From NCBI RefSeq assembly GCF_003590095.1, contig NC_039489.1, positions 5,952,001-6,016,000 on the forward strand: DNA of 64,000 nt, given 5' to 3'. Under the pieces are notes generated by a model. It was not told the origin of the DNA, did not search any database, and worked only from the letters and a program-made list of their open reading frames with translations. Positions 44,865-55,155 of the stretch are shown here, piece by piece. The position numbers and the translations under genes were made by a program. Every line of letters starts with the position of its first letter. Position 1 is the stretch's first letter. Source of the stretch: Trichoplusia ni. Taxonomy: Eukaryota; Arthropoda; Insecta; Lepidoptera; Noctuidae.

Positions 44865-45000
44865 GCCGCCGTGTCAGCCCATGATTAAGAACTCCGGCTG
44901 GGTTAGAAATCAGTTGGGCAATCCCTATATAGAAGTACGCGAGAGTGAACCTCATCATTTAATAATGAATCATCTCCACTGAAGCCACTTTAAATATAAA
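44865..45000. repeat. Possible dispersed repeat (AACTCCGGCTGGGTT..GGGCAATCCC)
   Basis: ATGATTAAGAACTCCGGCTG, CAGTTGGGCAATCCCTATAT and AATAATGAATCATCTCCACT form a word order I recall from lepidopteran repeats. Only this locus, and its overlap copy at about 54695-54830, is in the window. Confidence 0.35.
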
Positions 45001-45084
45001 AAAAACATTTACTCCTTCATTTTGGCCATTATTCCCGATCGGTTAATTTATTGATTTAGCCTTAAAAACTGAAACAATCCTTAA

Positions 45085-45327
45085 TCTATACTCTATACTA
45101 ATATATAAAGCTGAAGAGTTTGTTTGTTTGTTTGTTTGAACGCGCTAATCTCAGGAACTACTGGTTCAAATTGAAAAATTCTTTTTGTGTTGAATAGTCT
45201 ATTCATCGAGGAAGGTTTTAAGCTATAAACCATCACGCTGCGCCAAATAGGAGCGAAGATACAATGGAAAATGTAGAAAAATCGGGGAAAATTCTAACCA
45301 CGTGGACGAAGTCGCGGGCAACAGCTA
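45085..45327 (+). mobile_element. Non-autonomous Helitron-like element, copy 3
   Basis: A|TCTATACTCTATACTAATAT at the 5' end; GTCGCGGGCAACAGCTAG|T at the 3' end; middle as in the other copies (TTTGTTTGTTTGTTTGAACG, ATAGGAGCGAAGATACAATG). The 3' hairpin is weakened: the left arm has changed to CCACGTGG. Length 243 bp. Confidence 0.75.
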
Positions 45328-46029
45328 GTTTTTTATAATACTTTAAAAGTAAAATGTGTTTAAATATATTATGCTGAAACTTGTGGAAGTGGGGGCTAGT
45401 TGTCACACTTAAAAAGTGACGTCACACCACATACAATTCTATCAGGTAATACAAAAAACCGTGCCTTACGAAAAGTTTACATAGAAGCAATGATAACTAA
45501 AAGAAGCCATTTCAGCCTAAAACCACAAGTGCCCAAAAATACCCTTCAGCTATCTTCAGAGATCTCAATTTCACAACTATTTATGATTCAAATAGCAACT
45601 TCAATATTTGTTCACTAAATACACGTCACACTTACTTTTCCCCTATTTTTGGTACGTTTAAATAGATACTGTTTTGTTTATTTGCGTGCACGCACAGTTG
45701 GAATACTAATGTGGTTGGAGTGTTTACGTATGAAACGCTGTGTGAGCTAGTTTCGTAACTATTTTGCGAAATTTACTGAGTTTTTTTTTGGTTAGGACCT
45801 TTTTGGTGAAATTTACTGATAAGGGTTAAAAATTTGATAGCTAACATAACGAGATAATGTTTTGCTGGGATGCAGGTATGTTAGTAATGACAGGATCGCG
45901 TAGTTTTTGTTTGATGTGGAGAAGGGTAGTGAGCTCACATTCTTGTACATTAGCTCATTTAGATTATTATGTTTTCTTTTAAGAACAAGCTAAAAAGCGA
46001 AAATAAATTGTGCGCGAAGTGCCGTGGGT

Positions 46030-46170
46030 TCGATTTCCGTTTAAAACAAGCGTTTATGTCAATGCTTGTTCTGAGTCTAGGTGTCTTTGTGCGTGTGATT
46101 TGTATGTTTGCGAAACCTCCTGCTACACAATGATTAAAATCCTTAATGCGGGAGTCGTTTATTAAAAAAA
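46030..46170 (+). repeat. tRNA-derived SINE, 5'-truncated
   Basis: Box B GTGGGTTCGATTTCC, then CTTGTTCTGAGTCTAGGTG and a tail CCTTAATGCGGGAGTCGTTT with an A run. Box A is missing. Same subfamily as 20095. Second assembled copy at about 55855-55998. Confidence 0.55.
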
Positions 46171-46729
46171 ACTGAATATAAAATTTTCATATTTAACGAA
46201 ATCCAATCTTTCATATAAACACTCGACCAGTCACATTCCAAACTCCTAACTAAAAATTAGGTCACCAGCGCCAATAACATTAAATATAGCTTTCGATAAA
46301 TAAGGTTGGCGTGACCAAACATGGCCGCCGGTCCAAAGAGTATAATTATTATGTCGTTGTAACAATAGTGTCGTTCCAATTGACGTTTTTAAATAAACTT
46401 TTGTTTTTATTTTTGGTAGGAGGAGTTGATTAGTTGATATATGAGCTTGTTAAATGACAGCTTAATAATGGAATGGTAATTATTTTTATTGATGATTGCT
46501 TTTAAAAAGTACGGTTGTTAACGTTTTGTGTTTTTGTGTTTAAAATAGACTTAGATCAAGGATTATATGGTACTGTTGATATTAAGTAAAATAATTTCGG
46601 AAAATTTCGAGGCACTACCCGATAAGCTAGGAGGCTGAAAATTTCGGGATGGTTTCAAACCCGATGACAATGCAATTAACAAGTATAAAAACGGCTATAC
46701 CAATTTTGATTAAATTTGAACAGAGTGAA

Positions 46730-46798
46730 ATTAAAAAAAAAACGTGGGTTTAAGAGTAAGGTGGACTTTAATAGTCTTAAAACCCACGTTTTTTTTTA
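46730..46798. repeat. Hairpin inverted repeat (AAACGTGGGTTT)
   Basis: The arms AAAAACGTGGGTTTAAGA and TCTTAAAACCCACGTTTTT pair with one bulge around a spacer of about 25 bp (GTAAGGTGGACTTTAATAG). The outer A and T runs extend the stem. Second assembled copy at about 56560-56630. It may be a tiny foldback element. Confidence 0.8.
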
Positions 46799-47511
46799 TT
46801 AAACTTCTTACTTTTTGACTCTATGGTATGGTTAGTTATGTAGGTAGACTCTAGCTCAAACTTACATAAATAAGTATCTGTGTATGTATATGTAAAAACG
46901 AATGGTTAAAGGTTTATTAAATTTAACTCCAAACGCTCGTGATCATTATTAATTCATCTTAATAACAAAAAAAATGACTAGCTCATTTTTTAAAAACTAA
47001 AACAATAATGAGGACAACCTTGTTCATTTGAAAAATTGTATTACAATAACTTATTTATATTGGAACAAAGTCAGTTCACTGTTAATAAAAAGTTTAAATA
47101 AAACTGTTTTTATCTTTCATAATTTTCAGTGCTAACGAAATCGAATGAAAATGGAATCTAATTTACAAATATTGCTGGGTTTTTGTAAAAAAAAATGTTG
47201 TTTTTACTTAATCACGAAATTATAATTATTACTTGTTATTTTAATATTATTTAAGAGACACAATACTTTTTATGTAAAAATGCTCATGGTCGAAATAGTA
47301 ACCGTAGAGTTTGTCACGCCGTCATTTCTCCAACGCAAGAATTTTATATTATACGGTAAAGGGCGGAAAAATTGTCAAACTACCCAATAATTTACTAACC
47401 ACTAAAAGGTACAACTACGTAGACTAATTTAATTAGTTAAATTTTATACATGCACGCACTCAACATGATCGCAATTCGTGATCACAATTCAATACCTCAC
47501 ACGTGCCTGAA

Positions 47512-48511
47512 NNNNNNNNNNNNNNNNNNNNNNNNNNNNNNNNNNNNNNNNNNNNNNNNNNNNNNNNNNNNNNNNNNNNNNNNNNNNNNNNNNNNNNNNN
47601 NNNNNNNNNNNNNNNNNNNNNNNNNNNNNNNNNNNNNNNNNNNNNNNNNNNNNNNNNNNNNNNNNNNNNNNNNNNNNNNNNNNNNNNNNNNNNNNNNNNN
47701 NNNNNNNNNNNNNNNNNNNNNNNNNNNNNNNNNNNNNNNNNNNNNNNNNNNNNNNNNNNNNNNNNNNNNNNNNNNNNNNNNNNNNNNNNNNNNNNNNNNN
47801 NNNNNNNNNNNNNNNNNNNNNNNNNNNNNNNNNNNNNNNNNNNNNNNNNNNNNNNNNNNNNNNNNNNNNNNNNNNNNNNNNNNNNNNNNNNNNNNNNNNN
47901 NNNNNNNNNNNNNNNNNNNNNNNNNNNNNNNNNNNNNNNNNNNNNNNNNNNNNNNNNNNNNNNNNNNNNNNNNNNNNNNNNNNNNNNNNNNNNNNNNNNN
48001 NNNNNNNNNNNNNNNNNNNNNNNNNNNNNNNNNNNNNNNNNNNNNNNNNNNNNNNNNNNNNNNNNNNNNNNNNNNNNNNNNNNNNNNNNNNNNNNNNNNN
48101 NNNNNNNNNNNNNNNNNNNNNNNNNNNNNNNNNNNNNNNNNNNNNNNNNNNNNNNNNNNNNNNNNNNNNNNNNNNNNNNNNNNNNNNNNNNNNNNNNNNN
48201 NNNNNNNNNNNNNNNNNNNNNNNNNNNNNNNNNNNNNNNNNNNNNNNNNNNNNNNNNNNNNNNNNNNNNNNNNNNNNNNNNNNNNNNNNNNNNNNNNNNN
48301 NNNNNNNNNNNNNNNNNNNNNNNNNNNNNNNNNNNNNNNNNNNNNNNNNNNNNNNNNNNNNNNNNNNNNNNNNNNNNNNNNNNNNNNNNNNNNNNNNNNN
48401 NNNNNNNNNNNNNNNNNNNNNNNNNNNNNNNNNNNNNNNNNNNNNNNNNNNNNNNNNNNNNNNNNNNNNNNNNNNNNNNNNNNNNNNNNNNNNNNNNNNN
48501 NNNNNNNNNNN
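47512..48511. other. Assembly gap, exactly 1000 N
   Basis: A round-number run of N, so a scaffold join of unknown size rather than a measured distance. The reading frames across it are meaningless. Both flanks belong to the repeated block described separately. Confidence 1.
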
Positions 48512-49869
48512 ATAAAAAACTAGAAATCTAAATTCCGTATAAAGTAGATCAATATGCTTCACTTTCTGGCCTAAATATTTTGGATTTCATCTAAATTCTG
48601 ACAAGGTTAATTCGGCATAATGCGATAGGCGAGGGCCCATGTCAACATAGAAAAAAAAAGATTCTTTCACCAAAAAGATTGTTATAAAGGTTACCTTTAG
48701 TTACTTATTTGAGGTCCTTTTTAAGGGCTTTGCCATAAAGTCAGACATAGTCGAAATCTAAAGATTGTTTTGGTTGACATACAATAATGTTATATACTTG
48801 AGTTTTCTCTTTCATATTTGACGAAGATATCTATTGTTAATAAAAACATAATACATTTCAATTTATATAGCATCAGGCTTTGTTTCTTTTTGATTTTCGT
48901 TACTACTAGCTTTGTAATAGAGTTGATTTTAGTATTATAATTGTTTGGCAATGCTTTCGGGTCGGCTTTCAGTCTGACCAAATTCAGTTTGGTAACTCGG
49001 AGTGACCCATAGTTCAGCACCTCAGACTGCTTATATTTACAGCTAGTTTTAACATCAAATAAAAAACGTAAGATCAAAAGTAATACCCATAATTGTGTCT
49101 TCCTAGTTTGAATCCTAGACCGAAAATATTGGCGTAACAGGGTATGTGACCAATAAATATTTGATACGTATTTTATCTTATAAGCTAATATAAAGAGGAT
49201 ACAGCGATTTCAAGTCTCGTGTGACGTCATTCACCAATACGCTTTTAACTAGCAAGTGATGTGTTTAGATCCCAATACAAAACCTAAATGCCTTTTACAT
49301 TCCTTACTGTTGAGTATGTGATAAAAAAATACTTATTCAAATATTTTTTGGAAATCTGTCTGAAGGACTAGACAGATTTATACCATCAGATTTAGTCCAA
49401 GACTCTATTCATGATTCGTCTACTTTAATTATCACCCTGTAGTAGTCTTCTATCCCCACTATTCCTCAGCTCTCACATTTCCTCACATTCTTTTAAACGA
49501 CAACTGCTAACGAGGTTGAGAGGTGAAGTCGTTCAGTTGAGCAGAATGGTTTCACGAAGCCTTTCCCTAAGTTGCTCTTGCTACAATCGATAGTCGTTCA
49601 CATCTGTGACTTCATACCGAATATGGGATTTTAGTATGTATGCCAATATGTATTAAGCTTATTTTCCTTTGATGATTATTTTGATATGGTAGCACAGATA
49701 TGACCATAGAAGTAGTTGTTTGAAAATAGTATTGAGAAAACATCGTGTTTAAAATTTTATAACAGTTTTGTTCTGTTTTAAGACATTTTTTGGACGATTT
49801 CCTCACTAAGATATTTATCCTTGTGTTGCGGGGGTTGTACAAACATTTAAGTTACGTACTAAAAGACAC

Positions 49870-50020
49870 CCAGAAAAGTCTGACAACCATTCTAACCAAG
49901 GGATATCGTGTTTCCCAGGTAACTGGGTTGAGGAGGTCAGATAGGCAGTCGCTCCTTGTAAAACACTGGTACTTAGCTGAAACCGGTTGGACTGGTAGCT
50001 GACCCCAACTTTAACTAGAC
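49870..50020 (+). mobile_element. 5S-head SINE 3' half (same locus as 37085)
   Basis: Identical insertion and flanks to 37085-37235; counted twice because of the contig overlap. Confidence 0.75.
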
Positions 50021-51699
50021 AAAGGCTTAACAGAAAAAAAGCCAGACGCTATAACATAACGAGGAGGATTCAACAAAATCAACATCATCAAAATAAATAA
50101 GTAAATCCACAACAAAAAAATGGTGGACTTTCCCAAAGTTTAGAGAAATCGTTAGCAATGTAAAACTAATCAATCAAATATGATGAATTGCGACGAAATA
50201 ATACGATCATAATCTCGTTAAGAGATTTTCGGGGAAATGATGATTAGATGACCGAATGACTAATTTGAAAAACATTGAGGAGTTAATAATATCCTGAAGG
50301 TATTAACGAAAAATGGTGCTTTATAATTTGAAATAATTAGATCGATACTTTTGGCAACTTTAGGACCGTGTCAAAGCCACCATGGCCCAAAGTCCAAACC
50401 ATCCAAACATTGTTCTTACCTGTTTTGGGAGCATCGATCAGTTTTACTAATTTTCTTGAAATTCGCTTTATGGTTCTGTCTACAAATATTAACTTAGATA
50501 TATTTTATTCAAGTTACACTGTTAATCTTTCTGATTCTAAAAAGAGTTGAATCAGCATAGTAAAAGAAACTCTTTTATACTTACATGATAAAGTAAATAA
50601 AGATTTCTTTAGAGTACAGAGAAATGAGCTTCGGGTAAAAATGTATGTGTATATGTGCGTACTAATACGAACTACTACGAATTATAGCTACTAATGATAA
50701 TATTCTTTACTTTTTGTTAATCTTTATTTATATTTAAGGGGTTTTTATCCACACGGATACGTCAACCCCATTGTACCTTTTACTAAATTTACTTACACGC
50801 TACTGAATTGGGAATCACTAATTATTTACTTAAAGTATTGAATAGTTGTGTAAGTAACTATCGGGAAAAATATATGCAACGGTTTACATGGGTTAAAGGT
50901 AACGAGTCCGACTAGTTTCGGACCCAACCGGAGTCCTTCATCATGAGCCAGTAAACCGTTGTATACTTTAATATCGAATTAATGTCGTGAGTTTCATATA
51001 CCTATATCGGAATGGGAAACAATTCTTCATGTTAATGTATTTTTAGGGATCTGTACCCAAATTATAAAAAAACAGAATCGTAATAGTAATAACGTAATAG
51101 CTAGATATTGTGATAGATAGAGAGGTGAACTTTTCACCAATGATTTACTCCTATTGCCGTTATAAAAACAAAAGTAATGCAAATGAAGCTTCGAGGTTAA
51201 GCAACGGTTGATAAACAGTCATAAATATGTTAGGTGGCAAACAAAAGTGGGGCACCTACAATTTTATTTGCCATTTATCTTTCTTAAGCCTATTTACAAG
51301 AAGTCCTCAGGGTTGCAAGATTATTAATCGTGTTTTTAAAAATCGAAATTGCCGTTGTGATTACCGAACAGAATGATCATCATTAAATTATTATTTAATT
51401 TGCATCCGAATAAGCTGAATCAAGCAGATTGTTATTTCATGGAAAGTTTTACGAATAAAATCATTTATGTCAGTTTGAATTAGAACTACTGAGTACAGTT
51501 CTGATCCTAACTTCGAAAATAACTGATTTAACTTAACAACATACAGATAAGTATTATTGTCAAACTTATAAACTGGGTCAGCAATAACGTTTTGCGTAGT
51601 AGCCAAACTTTCAACTTATCATTGCAATGAAAAATCAAATTAGTTTGTTTTTGCATGCAAGAAAGGGGAAAAATACGTGTTTTATGTACTTCGGAAAGT

Positions 51700-52072
51700 C
51701 ATCATTGGCCTAGCCTTTTCCCAACTATGTTGGGGTCGGCTACCAGTCCAACCGGTTTCAGCTAAGTACCAGTGTTTTACAAGGAGCGACTGCCTATCTG
51801 ACCTCCTTAACCCAGTTACCTAGGCGACACGATACCCCTTGGTTAGACTGTCTGTCAGACTTTTTCAAGCTTCTGACTACCTGTAACGACTGTCAAAGAT
51901 GTAGGAATAACAGCCGGGACCCACAATTTAACGTGCCTTCCGAAACACGGAGGAACTCGTTATGACAAAGATGGTCACCCATCTAGGGACCAACCGCGTC
52001 AAGCATAGCTTAACCTGTGATCGAATCACTTATGCGGTTATAGCTTAGCCACGAGCTTCTCAAGTATGTAAC
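51700..52072 (-). mobile_element. 5S-head SINE complete copy (same locus as 38916)
   Basis: Same element, same 17-bp target duplication (51683-51699 and 52073-52089) as 38916-39288. Confidence 0.88.
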
Positions 52073-52549
52073 TATGTACTTCGGAAAGTATTTTAAGTAA
52101 TGATAGCATTCAGCTTAATGCATTGAGACTGGAAACGGATTTAGACATAGCTTTAGGGATAACTAGACAGAGAAATCCAAAATTTAAGCCCCGAATAACC
52201 CCTTCCATTATTTGTCAGTGAATCTTGCAAATAATTTTGAAAACGTCACATCATTGGTACTTGTTTTTTTTTAATTTAATCCTGAATACTTTTTTTCCGT
52301 CAGTCAGTTTGTCTCTGTATAAGTACATACCGAGCGATACATTATCATATCGATGTAATAGACTAAGTGAGCATAATTTTGTCACATTCAAAATTCTTCA
52401 CAACTGAATCTCTAACAGGCAAATTAATTAATTAATTGAATATTAAAAATAGCCGTGAGTTTATGGAGTTTCTTGCCGGTTCTTCTCCATTAGAATGATT
52501 TTAGAACCGCACAGCTAAAGTCATCATTGTGACGTTTTGGAATTGCCTG

Positions 52550-52806
52550 GGCTCCGATTCTGCTATTTTACAATGGCTCATGAATGAATGGCAATTGGAT
52601 TAAATTTGAAATAATTTCTATTCTCTTCAGAATTTTCCTAATAATATACTTAATAGGAAGTTAGTTGTATTGACCTTGAGTGTACCGTCCCGTAATAAAT
52701 TTACAATTATTGTGTAGAAAAAAGCTTAAGAGAATACGAAAATTAACATTTTTAGCCAAAAAATTTATTCATTCATCGGCCATTGTAAATAGCGAAATTG
52801 GGGCCC
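52550..52806. repeat. Imperfect inverted repeat spanning the LINE target
   Basis: Arm 52550-52589 (GGCTCCGATTCTGC, ACAATGGCTCATGAATGAAT) and arm 52767-52806 (ATTCATTCATCGGCCATTGT, then AAATAGCGAAATTGGGGCC) are diverged reverse complements about 177 bp apart. In the left contig the LINE joins three bases into the second arm. Confidence 0.7.
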
Positions 52807-53091
52807 TGAAAAACGGCTTGAAATAAAATCGTTTGAGTTCTAGTTACAGTTTTCTAATTTCAATCAGCTCGCAATTCTTGATAGTTTCCTTGTAACATCT
52901 TTCAAGTATCTAAGTACTAACTTTATAAGTGAGTGTAGTACACCTGCACCAATAGTTTCGAACTCATCTCGAACTATTAATCTTGGGCTCTTTACGTAAC
53001 GATGTTGCCGTTTGTACAAGTTCGCTGGTAAATGAAAAGCGGGTGCTGCAATTCACTTGAAGTTCTTTGAATTGTTGGGAATACGTTTTTT

Positions 53092-53450
53092 TGGTTCCGT
53101 AATCGAAGGGTAAAATGTGGTTGTTGCTGAAAATCCGCCTTTTTCCATATGTTCAGTCTTTCTGAACATATGGAGAACTAAGTCTACGAACAGACCTAAT
53201 GGAACCTAATGGACCATAGCAGGAGAAACAAAACTTATAGTTGGAAAGTTTTTTATTAATAGTTTTATTTGATTGTTGAACAATTTTCTTTTATTATTTT
53301 TTCATTTATCTTATTTCTACGGAATACTCATAGTTGCATATCATACTTGCAGTTGACTAGATTTTCTAGAAAAGTCTATCCTGGGATTCGACGGTTTCTG
53401 AAGAAATTGTTTAAGCTTACTGAAGCAACTTGTTTTAATATGAAACATGT
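53092..53450 (+). repeat. Family C-like repeat with extended end, contig-specific
   Basis: TTTTTTGGTTCCGTAATCGA, GGGTAAAATGTGG, then a diverged middle, ATTTCTACGGAATACTCATA, CGACGGTTTCTGAAGAAATTG and AAGCAACTTGTTTTAATATG. The last two words pair it with the next copy downstream (53522-53868) beyond the usual family end, so these two neighbours share a longer unit. Confidence 0.55.
53145..53173. repeat. Hairpin CCATATGTTCAG / CTGAACATATGG
   Basis: Perfect 12-bp arms at 53145-53156 and 53162-53173 around a 5-nt loop, inside the contig-specific 708 bp. Confidence 0.9.
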
Positions 53451-53521
53451 TTAAACATTTCCATGTTTGATCATGTCATGTACTATCTATGCATTTTGTT
53501 TATTTGAGTTTCGCATTAAAG

Positions 53522-53868
53522 ACAAAAAGGAACCCTATTCTAATATTCAGGTTTCCCTCCGTCCGCCTCTCATCAGGCTGTATCTCATGAACCGTAATAG
53601 CTAGACAGTTGATTCTCACAGATAATATATTTTCGCAATAACAACATACTAAAAATAAAAATCATGGTAAGCAACCGCCTGTGTGGTCATAAAGATGATA
53701 ATTAACCAATTTTTCCAATATTTTTTTCCATAGCCTATTTCTACGGAATCTTCATCGTCGCGATTCTGATTCGCAATTCAATAAACTTTCTAGTAAAGAC
53801 TGTGCATCAACGGTTTCTGAAGAATTTGTACAAGCTCACCGGAGGAACTTGTTTGAAATGAAATAATT
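53522..53868 (+). repeat. Family C repeat (same locus as 43693)
   Basis: Same sequence as 43693-44040 apart from a one-base A-run difference (GAAATG against GAAAATG). Confidence 0.65.
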
Positions 53869-54911
53869 ATATAAATAGTTCCCGATCATATTCTCAGTAC
53901 TGTTACAAGCTATGAAAAAACTAAATGAATAAGTTTATTCACAAACGAGTTCATTGTTGGAAATTCACTTATACGACTACTATAAAAAATGGTCTACTGA
54001 TGATAATTTGTTTTTAAAAATGGATTTTGAAAATTAGAACTTACTTGTGTTAGTGTTATTTGGGCTCCGCTGTCAGTTTTTCTGTTTGTCCACTTGCTGT
54101 TTGACATCAGACCGTTTCGCATGAACCGTGGCAGGCAGACAGTTTAAATTTTCATAGATGATGTAATTTTAAGTAGTTCTTATTCCTGTAATAGACCAAC
54201 CCATCTCGTTACCGCATTATTTACTCCATCTCCATTCACATCATCCTATTGGTTACCCCTACTTGCTTCAATATCCAATAAGTAAACAAATTCACCCACA
54301 CATACAAAAATACGTGTAAATATTTTCTTTTCAACTCCAGAATAAATCTGTTTAAGAGAAGCTTACTCAATATGTGTTGAGATATTTTATATTCGCGGCG
54401 AGGTGTACCTATAAATGCTGATTACAATTCATGTGCCCTCCATGTGGGACGAAAACGTGTATCAAATATTTAATAGTATCTGTTAAGGCACAGTATTTTT
54501 TGGATTGTGTAGCCGTTGCCTTAATTCGATGTAATTTGGAACTACGGAGCGTTAAGTAACGAAATTCTTAGGAATAATGGGATAAAGTGACATCTGGTTG
54601 TAAGTGGGATTAAGTTTTATTGTAGCTTGTGATGGATCTGTGTTGAATTGACGAGAAGCCTCGTACATTCAGTTTTACCAAATGATTGAATGCCGCCGTG
54701 TCAGCCCATGATTAAGAACTCCGGCTGGGTTAGAAATCAGTTGGGCAATCCCTATATAGAAGTACGCGAGAGTGAACCTCATCATTTAATAATGAATCAT
54801 CTCCACTGAAGCCACTTTAAATATAAAAAAAACATTTACTCCTTCATTTTGGCCATTATTCCCGATCGGTTAATTTATTGATTTAGCCTTAAAAACTGAA
54901 ACAATCCTTAA

Positions 54912-55155
54912 TCTATACTCTATACTAATATATAAAGCTGAAGAGTTTGTTTGTTTGTTTGTTTGAACGCGCTAATCTCAGGAACTACTGGTTCAAATTG
55001 AAAAATTCTTTTTGTGTTGAATAGTCTATTCATCGAGGAAGGTTTTAAGCTATAAACCATCACGCTGCGCCAAATAGGAGCGAAGATACAATGGAAAATG
55101 TAGAAAAATCGGGGAAAATTCTAACCACGTGGACGAAGTCGCGGGCAACAGCTAG
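54912..55155 (+). mobile_element. Non-autonomous Helitron-like element (same locus as 45085)
   Basis: Overlap copy of 45085-45327 with identical flanks. Confidence 0.75.

Larger units (their letters stand above)
35721..47511 (+). repeat. Left copy of repeated block (contig end with LINE)
   Basis: From ATAAAAAACTAGAAATC at 35721 to CACACGTGCCTGAA at 47511, this block repeats at 48512-57338 in the same orientation. It ends at the first N of the gap. Apart from the LINE (39986-43649) and the 708 bp it replaces, the compared stretches match with only single-base homopolymer length changes (for example at 35761, 35960, 36090, 37050). It is best explained as the right end of one contig overlapping the left end of the next. 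Confidence 0.95.
52770..53477. other. 708 bp present only in the LINE-free contig
   Basis: Absent from the left contig, where the LINE stands. It contains the right arm of the inverted repeat, a family C-like segment (53092-53450) and a 12-bp-arm hairpin (53145-53173). The plus ORF 53269-53454 has no recognisable domain. It is probably the ancestral target sequence. Confidence 0.88.

Noticed and set aside
46598..46700. Possible GC-rich regulatory island in dpr intron
   Set aside because: Composition is near background and no motif stands out beyond a few CpGs.
47450..48562. Three long open frames of 342-357 codons across 47450-48562
   Set aside because: They consist almost entirely of N from the assembly gap.
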